In this document: positions 7,080-14,484 of the stretch, piece after piece
How positions within the stretch are numbered: the stretch's first letter is position 1
Layout of the letters: the number at the start of each line of letters is the position of its first letter
DNA from: Chitinispirillaceae bacterium
GTDB lineage: Bacteria; Fibrobacterota; Chitinivibrionia; Chitinivibrionales; Chitinispirillaceae
Assembly: GCA_016926315.1 (NCBI GenBank)
Contig: JAFGOU010000185.1
Coordinates: 1-16,145, forward strand
Direction of reading: 5' to 3'
Length of the DNA: 16,145 bases
The notes under the pieces: model-generated
Told to the model about the DNA's origin: nothing
What the model saw: only the letters and a program-made list of their open reading frames with translations
The model's database searches: none
Position numbers and translations under genes: made by a program

Positions 7080-8072
7080 TCACAGCCTTTTTGAATCAAG
7101 TTCCGCGATATTCTTCCGTATCTCGGACAGGTGTTTCTTTTCTGCCCGCAACTGGGCCATCAGCCAGAATGAGAGAAAAATGATGATGCTTCCTGCGGCC
7201 CCTGCTATCCCGGCCCACAGGATATACCGGCTGGCCTGTTCCCGGACTCTCTCGTGCTGCATCTCGCGATCAAGCAGCTTCTGGTACATTTTTTTAACGG
7301 CCATTACGGTGGCCCGGTCACCGATACCGTTTTCTTTCAGGCGGTGGTTTTTCTGAAAGCTGCGGTAATTATCCTCCAGTTCTTCGTTCGTGTATCCCAG
7401 GATCGCGAGCATGTTGTTCATTTCCGCGCGCATCAGTTTCCGCTGCTCACGGACCACGTCGATATAACGTTCGCCGGTCGAATGGGACTCTCCGAACGGG
7501 TACCCTTCCGAAAGCTTGGTATAGAGGTGTATCGCAGAATCGTAATCGTCAATTCCCTGATAATACGCCGCCATTTCAAAAAGCGCGTCATCGGCCACAT
7601 CGGACGCCGGCTCTTTGGATACTATTTCGCTCATGATGGCAAGCATTTTTTCTGGTTTATCAAGCTGGCGCCAGGCCTTTCCTACCCACAACCTGAAGAC
7701 CGGTTTTTTACCGACCGAATCGGCATAGAGAAAATTATTCAGCGCGTTGGAATAATCGCCGTTCTTGAAATATTCCATTCCGGACATGAAGTAGAGGGTC
7801 GGTGGGTCCTTTTTCCTGCCCACATGCAGGTCGGTGGAGGCGCGGTGCCCGGGCACCGCGCCCTCGGCCGCAGAGTCCCCTTTCCCGCCTTTTTTCTTAA
7901 AGGATATGAGGGGTTTCGGGGAAACGCCTTTTTTCGCCGTGTCCTTTTTATCGACAAACATGATCCCTTTTTCCGGGTCATACAGTATTTCACCTTGCGC
8001 GCAAACCATCGCCCGGCTGCCCGATAAAATCACGAGCAGACAAACCGGAACAAAAATCTGACAGAACCGCAT
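7080..8072 (-). CDS. Membrane-anchored TPR protein with peptidoglycan-binding-like segment, in MoxR operon
   Basis: The 330-residue protein has an N-terminal signal peptide (residues about 1-25, AMVCAQG at the end). A low-complexity basic linker follows (45-90). TPR-like helices span about 92-195 (LYFMSGMEYFKNGDYSNALN; LFEMAAYYQGIDDYDSAIHL). Residues 222-266 (LAILGYTNEELEDNYRSFQ, then NGIGDRATVMAVKKM) resemble a PG_binding_1 three-helix domain. A transmembrane helix (about 283-307) and a short charged coiled-coil tail end the protein. By this topology most of it is outside the cytoplasmic membrane, with the tail inside, where it could contact MoxR or DUF58. Related MoxR clusters in other bacteria encode TPR-bearing BatB/BatE proteins, but this arrangement differs. 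The gene lies 66 bp after moxR and 42 bp before DUF58. Codons 71-78 coincide exactly with a perfect 24-bp palindrome. Confidence 0.82.
   Translation of the reverse strand: MRFCQIFVPVCLLVILSGSRAMVCAQGEILYDPEKGIMFVDKKDTAKKGVSPKPLISFKKKGGKGDSAAEGAVPGHRASTDLHVGRKKDPPTLYFMSGMEYFKNGDYSNALNNFLYADSVGKKPVFRLWVGKAWRQLDKPEKMLAIMSEIVSKEPASDVADDALFEMAAYYQGIDDYDSAIHLYTKLSEGYPFGESHSTGERYIDVVREQRKLMRAEMNNMLAILGYTNEELEDNYRSFQKNHRLKENGIGDRATVMAVKKMYQKLLDREMQHERVREQASRYILWAGIAGAAGSIIIFLSFWLMAQLRAEKKHLSEIRKNIAELDSKRL
7839..7862. repeat. Perfect 24-bp palindrome inside the TPR gene
   Basis: Left half GGCGCGGTGCCC is followed immediately by its exact reverse complement GGGCACCGCGCC, with no spacer. It fills codons 71-78 of the TPR gene (Gly-Ala-Val-Pro-Gly-His-Arg-Ala on the minus strand), in the low-complexity linker after the signal peptide. 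Symmetry ends at both sides (A/C mismatch at 7838/7863). It could form a strong mRNA hairpin or a DNA cruciform, or be a site for a dimeric protein. It might also be the remnant of a small mobile palindrome that inserted in frame. Confidence 0.85.
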
Positions 8073-8138
8073 GGCAACCGCCCCCGTGAGGTGCTTCCGA
8101 AAAAAGAATATTTTTATTCGTTTGTTATAATCATATCA

Positions 8139-9128
8139 TCAGGGGACCTCGACGCGGTCAAATATCTTTTGTACGATATCTTCCGGGGTTATCGTTTCAG
8201 CTTCCGCCTCATAGGTAACGATGATACGATGCCGAAGCACGTCCATGCCGACCGATTTCACGTCTTCGGGCGTCACATACCCGCGGCCCCGGATAAAGGC
8301 ATGCGCCCTGGCGGCCCTGGTAAGGAAAAGCGTGGCACGGGGTGATGCGCCCCAGGCAATCAGGTCCTTGAGATCGCCCAGCCCGACCGTAGCCGGTTCC
8401 CGGCTGGCGAAGACGATATTGACGATATACTCCTCGACCTTGGGGTCCATGTAAATTTCGCCCACGATCGACCGGGCGTTGAGTATCCGCTCTACCGAAA
8501 TCACCTTCTTGACATCAGGCAACGCTCCCGATGCCATGCGCTGCAGAATGAGTTTTTCCTCCTCACGCGACGGGTAGACGATCTTGAGCTTGAGCATGAA
8601 CCGGTCGACCTGCGCTTCCGGCAGCGGGTAGGTCCCCTCCTGCTCGATCGGGTTCTGGGTGGCCAGCACGAGAAACGGATCTTCCAGCGGATAGGTGACG
8701 TCTCCAATGGTCACCTGGCACTCCTGCATGGCTTCCAGAAGTGCACTCTGGACCTTCGCGGGTGCGCGGTTTATTTCATCCGCGAGGATAATATTGGAAA
8801 ACAGCGGCCCTTTCTTAGGGACGAACTCGCCGCTTTTCTGGTTGTATACCAGCGTCCCGACGAGGTCGGCAGGCAGGAGGTCCGGCGTAAACTGTATCCG
8901 ACGAAAACCGGTGGCAATGACTTTTGCCAGGGTGGAAATGGCGAGTGTTTTTGCCAATCCCGGAACGCCTTCCAGAAGGATATGGCCGCGGGTAAGGAGA
9001 CCGATAAGCAGGCGATCGATCATTCTGGGCTGCCCTACAATGACCTTGCCGATTTCGGACTTCAGAATGGTGACAAAACTGCTCTCTTCCTTGATCTTTT
9101 CATTAAGCTGGGCAATATCGACACTCAT
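8139..9128 (-). CDS. MoxR family AAA+ ATPase
   Basis: The 329-residue protein has Walker A GVPGLAKT (54-61), Walker B IILADE followed by INRAPAK (113-125), sensor ATQNP (156-160) and LPEAQVDRF (169-177). All are hallmarks of MoxR ATPases (AAA_3 plus the AAA_lid_2 C-terminal helical domain). The family acts as an ATP-driven chaperone with VWA/DUF58 partners, often in envelope or stress functions. I chose the ATG at 9126-9128 (MSVDIAQ) because GGAGG (9137-9141 on the plus coordinates) lies 8 bases ahead; an in-frame ATG 14 codons further upstream has no ribosome site. It is the first gene of the apparent operon moxR, TPR, DUF58, M20 and is divergent from the small membrane-protein gene at 9307. 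A weak promoter-like pair, TTGCTC-18-TATTAT, can be drawn about 80 bp upstream, but I do not rely on it. Confidence 0.96.
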   Translation of the reverse strand: MSVDIAQLNEKIKEESSFVTILKSEIGKVIVGQPRMIDRLLIGLLTRGHILLEGVPGLAKTLAISTLAKVIATGFRRIQFTPDLLPADLVGTLVYNQKSGEFVPKKGPLFSNIILADEINRAPAKVQSALLEAMQECQVTIGDVTYPLEDPFLVLATQNPIEQEGTYPLPEAQVDRFMLKLKIVYPSREEEKLILQRMASGALPDVKKVISVERILNARSIVGEIYMDPKVEEYIVNIVFASREPATVGLGDLKDLIAWGASPRATLFLTRAARAHAFIRGRGYVTPEDVKSVGMDVLRHRIIVTYEAEAETITPEDIVQKIFDRVEVP

Positions 9129-9136
9129 GGACGGCT

Positions 9137-9141
9137 CCTCC
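9137..9141 (-). promoter_or_regulatory. Ribosome binding site deciding the moxR start
   Basis: GGAGG on the minus strand, 8 bases before the ATG at 9128. It favours that start over an in-frame ATG 42 bp upstream. Confidence 0.75.
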
Positions 9142-9306
9142 GGGAAAAAGATACGGTAACTGATGCACAATAATGGTTTTTATGATAATATGAATATACG
9201 GTTTGGTCGAGCAATTATTATTATTCATTCATACTCATGCCCGCTCTTTCACGCGCAGGCAGGAAAGGGAAAATACCTCTCTACCGTATCCTTTTCAAAT
9301 GGATGA

Positions 9307-9489
9307 ATGGTGATGCTCCTCAAACTGGTTTTCTGGACTATTATCGGCGTTATCCTGTACCGGTTGGTCCGGGGTGTCTTTATTATCACGCGGAAAGGTC
9401 CTGAAGGGCACCGCCGAAATGGCGAGGCCCGGCGTTTCGATGCCCGCGGCGAGGACATCGATGACGGAGAATTCAGGGAGTTGAAATAG
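9307..9489 (+). CDS. Small single-helix membrane protein with acidic tail
   Basis: The protein has 60 residues. A hydrophobic helix (LLKLVFWTIIGVILYRLVRG, about 4-23) is followed by a basic stretch and then an acidic end (GEDIDDGEFRELK). This layout, one N-terminal helix and an acidic 'D-x-D-D-x-E-F' tail, recurs in short conserved membrane proteins of several FCB-type bacteria, so I judge it real. The family name is not certain. ATG codons occur at 9307 and at 9313 in frame, and neither has a strong ribosome site. A second, longer frame begins near 9238 and overlaps it, but it lacks such structure. It is followed by the STAS gene after about 30 bp, so the two are probably in one operon. Confidence 0.6.
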   Translation: MVMLLKLVFWTIIGVILYRLVRGVFIITRKGPEGHRRNGEARRFDARGEDIDDGEFRELK

Positions 9490-9510
9490 GCGAGCAAACC
9501 TTATTCTGGT

Positions 9511-9515
9511 GGAGG
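9511..9515 (+). promoter_or_regulatory. Ribosome binding site deciding the STAS gene start
   Basis: GGAGG ends 5 bases before ATG 9521. It overlaps an alternative GTG at 9509, making the ATG the likely start. Confidence 0.75.
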
Positions 9516-9520
9516 ATGGT

Positions 9521-9883
9521 ATGGAGCTGTCGGTATCGGATGTCGGTAAATTCAAAATTATTAAACCTGCCGGACGCATCGACTGGGAAAATGCCCGCTA
9601 TCTCGACCAGGAAATCCACCGGATCATTGACGAAGGGCATGTCTATATCGTCTTCAACCTTGACGAGGTGACCTTTATCTGCAGCGGCGGTATCGGAGCG
9701 CTTGCATACAACCTGAACAAGGTAAAACGAAAAGGCGGAGCCATTTATATCATTTCCTCAAACGACTACATCAACTATATTTTCGATACGCTGAAATTCA
9801 ATATCGTCTTTGAAGGCTACTACTACAAAACCTACGAGGATTTCTCCGCCGAAATTCTCGATCGCGAGAAAAATGCACCGTGA
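9521..9883 (+). CDS. STAS-domain protein (anti-sigma factor antagonist type)
   Basis: The 120-residue, single STAS domain protein resembles SpoIIAA/RsbV. FKIIKPAGRIDWENARYL (11-28) is the usual first strand-helix. VFNLDEVTFICSGGIGALAY (44-63) carries the phosphorylation-site loop, with Ser55 in CSGG where antagonists have DSSG. The flanking Asp and first Ser are replaced by Ile-Cys, so kinase recognition may differ. Proteins of this family switch partners according to Ser phosphorylation and release sigma factors or other effectors. No sigma factor or anti-sigma kinase is visible nearby. The start is ATG 9521, 5 bases after GGAGG. The stop overlaps the GTG start of manA (GTGA). Another STAS protein, with two domains, lies at 12060-12791. 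Confidence 0.9.
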   Translation: MELSVSDVGKFKIIKPAGRIDWENARYLDQEIHRIIDEGHVYIVFNLDEVTFICSGGIGALAYNLNKVKRKGGAIYIISSNDYINYIFDTLKFNIVFEGYYYKTYEDFSAEILDREKNAP

Positions 9884-10980
9884 CGTTGCCGGAAGAACCT
9901 CTTTTCTTCGAACCAATTTATAAAGAACGGATATGGGGGGGTACTGCCCTCGGCAGTCGCTTGAACCGGCGGCTTCCGCAGGGAAGCGTCATCGGCGAAT
10001 CATGGGAAATCGTCAGCCACGGCGCCGACCAGTCGAGGGTCTGCCGCGGTCCTTTGAAGGGTGCTCCCCTCACCCGTCTCATGACCGAAGCAGGCCTTTC
10101 GCTCACGGGAAAAATGGCAACCATCGGAACCTTTCCCCTTTTGAATAAATTTATCGATGCCCGGGACCGGCTTTCGGTCCAGGTGCACCCGGACGACCGC
10201 CATGCACGTACCTACGGGTGGGGTGAATTCGGCAAGACGGAGTGCTGGTACGTTGTCAACGCCTCCGACAACGCCAGAATCATCACCGGTTTTAACAAGG
10301 ACGTTACGAAAGAAGAGATACTCCGCGCGATAGAAACCGCAACGCTCGACCGCCTTCTCCGCTTCACGCCGGTCAAAACCGGTGATCTGGTTTTTGTCCC
10401 CGGCGGCACGGTCCATGCAATCCTGGAAGGCTCCCTCATTTATGAAGTTCAGGAGACGTCGGACACGACATTGCGGCTGTATGACTGGGGACGGGTTGAC
10501 CGCACCGGCACCCCGCGGACCCTGCACGTGCATGACGCCCTGAAGGTGCTTGATTCACGCGCACGGGGAACCGGCCTCATCCCTCCGGTCGTTCTTGAGG
10601 AAAACGGTCATTGCCGCTCATTTTGTATCGCCTGCCGCTATTTCGCGCTCGAACACTATCTGTTCCGGCGCGCCGCCGAAATCATCCTGCCTGCGAAACA
10701 GTCGTTTCGGATCGTCACCGCCATAAACGGCGATCTCGCACTGCGCTATCCTGAAGGCGTCTCGGAGCTGCCGCTCGGTTCTACGGCGCTTCTGCCGGCG
10801 ATTCTTCGCGATGTCCGCGCCAGGGGCACCGCAGGCAGCGAAATCCTCGTCACCTCGATACCGGACCTGCATGCGGAGGTTATCCTGCCTCTCCGAGAGC
10901 GTGGCATTTCAATGCAGGCCATTGAATCCATCGGCGGGTTCCCCGGGTATAACGACCTTGTTCCGCTCCTTTATTCCTGA
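9880..10980 (+). CDS. manA: Mannose-6-phosphate isomerase, class I
   Basis: The 366-residue cupin enzyme of the class I phosphomannose isomerase family interconverts fructose-6-phosphate and mannose-6-phosphate in the cytosol and feeds GDP-mannose synthesis. EPIYKERIWGG (11-21) is the family start. QVHPDD (101-106) provides Gln101 and His103, KTECWY (119-124) provides Glu121, and VPGGTVHA (173-180) provides His179, the zinc ligands. YEVQETSDTTLRLYDW (188-203) is the usual active-site strand. The start GTG overlaps the stop of the STAS gene by 4 bp, so translation is coupled, which is an unusual partner. Its product could serve the mannose-containing glycans implied by the glycosyltransferase and the DegT aminotransferase in this window, but that is inference. 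Confidence 0.95.
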   Translation: MTLPEEPLFFEPIYKERIWGGTALGSRLNRRLPQGSVIGESWEIVSHGADQSRVCRGPLKGAPLTRLMTEAGLSLTGKMATIGTFPLLNKFIDARDRLSVQVHPDDRHARTYGWGEFGKTECWYVVNASDNARIITGFNKDVTKEEILRAIETATLDRLLRFTPVKTGDLVFVPGGTVHAILEGSLIYEVQETSDTTLRLYDWGRVDRTGTPRTLHVHDALKVLDSRARGTGLIPPVVLEENGHCRSFCIACRYFALEHYLFRRAAEIILPAKQSFRIVTAINGDLALRYPEGVSELPLGSTALLPAILRDVRARGTAGSEILVTSIPDLHAEVILPLRERGISMQAIESIGGFPGYNDLVPLLYS

Positions 10981-11019
10981 GGACCTTACCGCAGCAAAAC
11001 AGCAGCCTTTTTATAGTGA

Positions 11020-11048
11020 TTGACACTGCGGCTTTCCCACATTAATTT
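11020..11048 (+). promoter_or_regulatory. Candidate sigma-70 promoter for the lipoprotein at 11102
   Basis: A consensus -35 TTGACA (11020-11025) is followed after 17 bp by TAATTT (11043-11048), which matches only 3 of 6 -10 bases. It lies 54 bp before the start codon in the 121-bp gap after manA. The -35 is strong and the -10 weak. Confidence 0.4.
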
Positions 11049-11101
11049 CCCTTTAATTACGAGGCCCTTTCTTGTCATGCACCCTTTTCCGGAGGAATTG
11101 T

Positions 11102-11989
11102 ATGAACGTCATGATCCGCAGTTCGCTGGTACTGTGCGCGTTTTTTGCCGTAGCGGTCGTTTTGTCTAGTTGCGGCGGAGGCAAGAATTCGATCGAAGCC
11201 TTTGAATCGCGGCTCCAGGCCCTGGAAACAAGCGGTACTCCCGACAGCCTTCTCTCATCGATCCGCGTCCACCTTTCGCAGGCGAAAGCGGGAAAACGTA
11301 CCAGCAACGGACGCCTGTTACGAACGAGCATAGACTCCCTGAAGGTAAGGACCGCCGCGGCTGAGCAATGGTACGCGGAGATCACGCAGGCAAAAAAGGA
11401 ACATGTCGACGGCCTGTACACGCAACTTTCCGAAAAGAAGAAGGGTCTTTCAGGCCTCCAGCTTAAAGAGGCCGACAGCCTGCTCGGAATCGCCGATTCC
11501 TTCATTAAAAAGAACTGGTATATTCAGGCGGTGCGCTTCGTCGACGAACTCGATTCCCTCATGCCTGTTCTTGTCAAGGATGAAGAAAACGCCCGGAAAG
11601 TCCTTTCTCAGCTTTCCGGCACCTGGTCGGTGACCAAAAAACTCACGCAGAATACCGCCAATGCCGTTGAGAAAAAACGGGTGACGTTTTTAAAAGAGGG
11701 TACGTTTGAGATGGAGGAGTCAATGCAGGGAAAGACCTCTCCTACACTCAAGGAAGACTGGCATTTCATCTCTTCAGGCACCTATGGCGTCAAAGGCGAC
11801 ACCATCCTGCTCGCGGTCAAGAACGAAAAATGCTTCAAGGAGACCTACTGGAACCTTATGATGAAGGGCAGCAAGCAAGCGTGGGTGAAAAACGACAAAA
11901 AGAAACCTTATGACACGCTCATTACGGACGGCAGCAAGGACCGGTTCTTTACGTTCGAATATCTTACCGACGAATTCAGGAAAAAGTAA
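11102..11989 (+). CDS. Lipoprotein with helical region and lipocalin-like C-terminal domain
   Basis: The protein has 295 residues. The signal ends in LSSC (Cys24), a canonical lipobox followed by GGG, so the mature protein is lipid-anchored. Residues about 30-168 are rich in charged helices (ESRLQALETS; AEITQAKKEHVDGLYTQLSE; ADSLLGIADSFIKK) and may form a helical bundle. Residues 169-295 begin with LSGTWSVTKKLT and alternate beta-strand-like stretches (KKRVTFLKEGTFEME; SSGTYGVKGDTILLAV), typical of lipocalin-like domains. The function is unknown; a ligand-binding or envelope structural role is plausible. ATG 11102 is chosen because GGAGG (11091-11095) precedes it by 6 bases. Ten more in-frame codons lie upstream but would put a polar stretch before the signal. 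A clear terminator follows 31 bp after the stop. Confidence 0.85.
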   Translation: MNVMIRSSLVLCAFFAVAVVLSSCGGGKNSIEAFESRLQALETSGTPDSLLSSIRVHLSQAKAGKRTSNGRLLRTSIDSLKVRTAAAEQWYAEITQAKKEHVDGLYTQLSEKKKGLSGLQLKEADSLLGIADSFIKKNWYIQAVRFVDELDSLMPVLVKDEENARKVLSQLSGTWSVTKKLTQNTANAVEKKRVTFLKEGTFEMEESMQGKTSPTLKEDWHFISSGTYGVKGDTILLAVKNEKCFKETYWNLMMKGSKQAWVKNDKKKPYDTLITDGSKDRFFTFEYLTDEFRKK

Positions 11990-12020
11990 CGGGCCGGCCC
12001 GGCCCGGTTTCCATCGATCC

Positions 12021-12055
12021 CGCCCTCTCCCGTGACGGGGGAGGGCGTTTGATTT
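12021..12055 (+). terminator. Rho-independent terminator after the lipoprotein gene
   Basis: CGCCCTCTCCC (12021-12031), loop GTGAC, and GGGGGAGGGCG (12037-12047) form an 11-bp stem with one G-U pair, followed by TTTGATTT. It ends transcription from the plus strand just before the convergent tandem-STAS gene. There is no T-run on the opposite side, so it is probably not bidirectional. Confidence 0.85.
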
Positions 12056-12059
12056 GCGC

Positions 12060-12791
12060 TCATGCGAACAATCCGGCAAGCGCGTCCTTTTCACTCCCCA
12101 AAAACGTTAAAAACTGTTCGGCGCCGAGAAACGTGAGCACCTGCCGTACCTCCTTTACCGTACCGAACGCATGGCACCTTCCCCCGTGCTGCCTGATCTG
12201 ATGCAGCATGTTCATGAATATGCCGGCGCCGCTGGAGTCCATGGCCTCGAGGAAGCTCAGGTCGAGGATGAAATGGCGTATCCCGGGGTCCGGGACAAAC
12301 TGGCGGCAGGGACTCATATCGCGACCCGACACCATCTCTCCGGAAAGGGTGATGCGGCAGAGGTTTTTTTCCACCTGGAAAAAAAAGAGAAAATCCTCTT
12401 TCCGTTCCGCCATCCGGCGGCCCCAGAGGTCGTCCCGCGAGATCTCAAATTCGATATCGGTACTGTATAACGGGAATACCTTGTCAAGATGGAGCGACAC
12501 GAGCATGTCCTCGATCTTCTGCGAAACATTTACAAGAGCAATTACGCCGCCGGTCTTTTCCACCCGTTTCTGGAGCCGGATAAGTATCCCCAGTCCCGAG
12601 CTGTAAAGCGCGTGGACGTTGATAAAATCGATGACCACCCGGTCGTTTTCCCCGGCAAGGTTCTTCTCGATCGCCTCCTCCACCGTTGTATAATCCTGCG
12701 CCGCGATGCTTTCGGGAAGGATCGCCCATATATACTCCATGCGTTTTTCAATGACAAGCCGGCCGCGGTCGGACCGTTGTTCATGTGCCAT
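12060..12791 (-). CDS. Tandem STAS-domain protein
   Basis: The protein has 243 residues with two STAS domains in tandem. Domain 1 (about 15-115) has the phosphosite loop NVHALYSSGLGIL (58-70). Domain 2 (about 132-240) has SFLEAMDSSGAGIF (179-192). Each retains the Ser of the SSG motif (Ser64/65 and Ser186/187), and domain 2 has the full DSSG. Domain 1 is the more SpoIIAA-like (VVIDFINVHAL). A two-domain STAS protein could bind two partners, or be regulated at two sites. It starts at ATG 12791, with GGAG about 8 bases upstream, and overlaps the 3' end of the FapA-like gene by 11 bp, which suggests translational coupling. It converges on the lipoprotein gene and its terminator. No STAS partner kinase is apparent in the window. 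Confidence 0.92.
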   Translation of the reverse strand: MAHEQRSDRGRLVIEKRMEYIWAILPESIAAQDYTTVEEAIEKNLAGENDRVVIDFINVHALYSSGLGILIRLQKRVEKTGGVIALVNVSQKIEDMLVSLHLDKVFPLYSTDIEFEISRDDLWGRRMAERKEDFLFFFQVEKNLCRITLSGEMVSGRDMSPCRQFVPDPGIRHFILDLSFLEAMDSSGAGIFMNMLHQIRQHGGRCHAFGTVKEVRQVLTFLGAEQFLTFLGSEKDALAGLFA

Positions 12792-14406
12792 ATTCGATCT
12801 CCGCCTTATTGAGCCTGAAACGGGCGTTGGTCATGGTGTCGCCGACGTTGAAATAACGGCCGTAGAGTTCCAGTTCCACCCCCTGCCATACCGTGCCGGC
12901 AACCTTGACAAACCCGTCATAACTTCTGGTACTGGTCTGGTCGATTTTCTGCTTCAGTTCTTCCATTTTCTGGTGTACATATTTGATTTTCGTGTTGATG
13001 CCGTTATAGGCGTCGATCCATTTTTTTACCTCGGCCAGCTGTCGGGCCGTCGCCGCACCCTGAAATTTTTTCAGAAGATCCGATTTCGTTTTAAGCTGTT
13101 TTTCTACTGGCTCGATTTCGACGGCAAGTTTCTTGTCGAGTTCGACAAGCTCCCTGAGTTTGCCCTGAAGAAGCGTGCGCTCTTTATCGAACAGCGTAAT
13201 CTGTGTTTTATTCCCCTTTTCCGCACCGAGATGGCCAACCTGGATGAATTTCTCGGCACGGACCACCCCGCCGATGATGCTTCCGTGATTGTCCTTGCTC
13301 TGCAGGCTGAAACAGGTCGCGTCGCAATTGAGCAGGTATTTTTCAACCGTGATCGAGCCCTCGGTCGAAAGCGTCGCGTCCTGGGCGAATGCCACGTGAA
13401 TGCTTTTCTTCGCGGTAATCTGCGTCTCCCCTCTGCCGATGATGCCGCGATCGATGTGCACGTCGCTGTTACGCGATATGATCTTCGCAGACTCCACTTC
13501 GCCCTTGATATGTACCGACCCTTCCGCCTCAACGGTAAATCCGGACAGGACGTTGCCGTGGACCATCACATCGCCGCTGTACTTGATGTTCCCTGTGCTG
13601 AAATCAACGTCTTTCTGGATATCGAGAAGCTCAATAACATTGATGAGCCCGTTCTCCTCGCTGACGATCCCGGCCTTACTGGCGATAAGCTGGGTGCCGT
13701 CGGACGACATTTCGGTATTACGGCCCAGGGGCATGGGCAGATCCTTGCCCGGTGCGGCCGGCAGGGGTTCGCCGTTTATGGCGGTACCGGGCGTTCCCGG
13801 CGTGAAGGGCTTTTTTCTCGCGATCACCTGTTTTGCCGCAACCGAAGAAAAACTTTTTATCTCCCGGTAGTCGACCTTGCCATCCTGCCGTATCTGGGGC
13901 CTCGCGTCCGGCGAGATGGACACGAGATATTCAAGCGATGCGTCCTCGCCCGGCACCGGTTTGGTGGCGGCCGCGACTTCAACGGTCGTCTTATACGGCT
14001 GCTCTATGGCGATTTTCTTCAGCATTTCAAGGTCAATCCCGTGCCGCACGCCCTTCCTGAGCAGGAAATAGGCGAGTTTTTTTTCGGTAAAAAGGACTCC
14101 CGCGGCCGAGGCGGAAGGCAGTATCGACAGCGTCACCCGCTCGTGGGTGATACTGAACTGGAGGTATTGTTCCGCTTCAGGATCGTAGTATTCGAACAGC
14201 GGGCCGATTTTCTCGAAGGCGCCCCGCGCGTGGCTATACACTTCCCCTATTCTGGTCTCGTCATAGTTGAGGACCATGTTCTGGTCGAGGATATTGATCA
14301 TCTCTTCAAGCTTGACACGCTCTTTTTCCGTCCGGCTGATTTTGATATAGACGCCATCGTTGCGTTCTTCGACCTGAACGAACTTTGAAAGGGGGTTTGC
14401 CGCCAC
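12781..14406 (-). CDS. FapA/DUF342 family protein
   Basis: I annotate 541 residues from the GTG at 14406; the frame could begin 9 codons earlier. The N-terminal half includes a mixed domain and PFTPGTPGTAINGEPLPA (residues about 200-217), the Gly/Pro-rich motif typical of the FapA family. The centre (about 260-400) is a repetitive strand-rich stretch (VMVHGNV, VEAEGSVHIKGEV, VHIDRGIIG, ITVEKYLLN) forming the right-handed beta-helix. A long helical region follows (about 405-500; KERTLLQGKLRELVELDKKL). The C-terminus is a beta domain (FVKVAGTVWQGVEL). Family members are linked to flagellar or pole-associated protein assembly, though function is poorly known. GTG 14406 has AAAGGA 7 bases before it, whereas the upstream GTG at 14433 has none. 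A strong promoter (14485-14513) lies about 80 bp upstream. The tandem-STAS gene follows with an 11-bp overlap. Confidence 0.93.
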   Translation of the reverse strand: MAANPLSKFVQVEERNDGVYIKISRTEKERVKLEEMINILDQNMVLNYDETRIGEVYSHARGAFEKIGPLFEYYDPEAEQYLQFSITHERVTLSILPSASAAGVLFTEKKLAYFLLRKGVRHGIDLEMLKKIAIEQPYKTTVEVAAATKPVPGEDASLEYLVSISPDARPQIRQDGKVDYREIKSFSSVAAKQVIARKKPFTPGTPGTAINGEPLPAAPGKDLPMPLGRNTEMSSDGTQLIASKAGIVSEENGLINVIELLDIQKDVDFSTGNIKYSGDVMVHGNVLSGFTVEAEGSVHIKGEVESAKIISRNSDVHIDRGIIGRGETQITAKKSIHVAFAQDATLSTEGSITVEKYLLNCDATCFSLQSKDNHGSIIGGVVRAEKFIQVGHLGAEKGNKTQITLFDKERTLLQGKLRELVELDKKLAVEIEPVEKQLKTKSDLLKKFQGAATARQLAEVKKWIDAYNGINTKIKYVHQKMEELKQKIDQTSTRSYDGFVKVAGTVWQGVELELYGRYFNVGDTMTNARFRLNKAEIEYGT

Positions 14407-14413
14407 GGGAATA

Positions 14414-14419
14414 TCCTTT
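14414..14419 (-). promoter_or_regulatory. Ribosome binding site deciding the FapA-like start
   Basis: AAAGGA on the minus strand, 7 bases before GTG 14406. It makes that GTG preferable to the first in-frame GTG at 14433. Confidence 0.6.
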
Positions 14420-14436
14420 AGAGCAATAAGCACGAT

Positions 14437-14471
14437 AACCGGTTGTTCCGTCTCAGATTAAGGGAACCGGT
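14437..14471. promoter_or_regulatory. AACCGGT inverted repeat in the fapA-like 5' leader
   Basis: AACCGGTT (14437-14444) and AACCGGT (14465-14471) lie 28 bp apart just downstream of the predicted start of transcription for the FapA-like operon. As DNA these are two near-palindromic half-sites, possible operators. As RNA they can pair into a 7-bp stem. Which role applies cannot be told from the sequence. Confidence 0.5.
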
Positions 14472-14484
14472 CACCCTACCAGAG

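Noticed and set aside
9171..9306. Divergent promoter candidates between moxR and the small membrane gene
   Set aside because: The region is AT-rich with several TAT/TTG words (for example TTGCTC-18-TATTAT on the minus strand), but none matches well enough in both boxes.
9237..9402. Short alternative plus-strand frame starting near 9238
   Set aside because: It overlaps the 60-residue membrane protein in another frame, has no hydrophobic helix or motif, and stops within the gene.
12706..14388. 560-residue plus-strand frame across the FapA-like gene
   Set aside because: It lies antisense to a clearly conserved FapA/DUF342 protein, has no recognisable domain or ribosome site, and follows the codon bias of the real gene.
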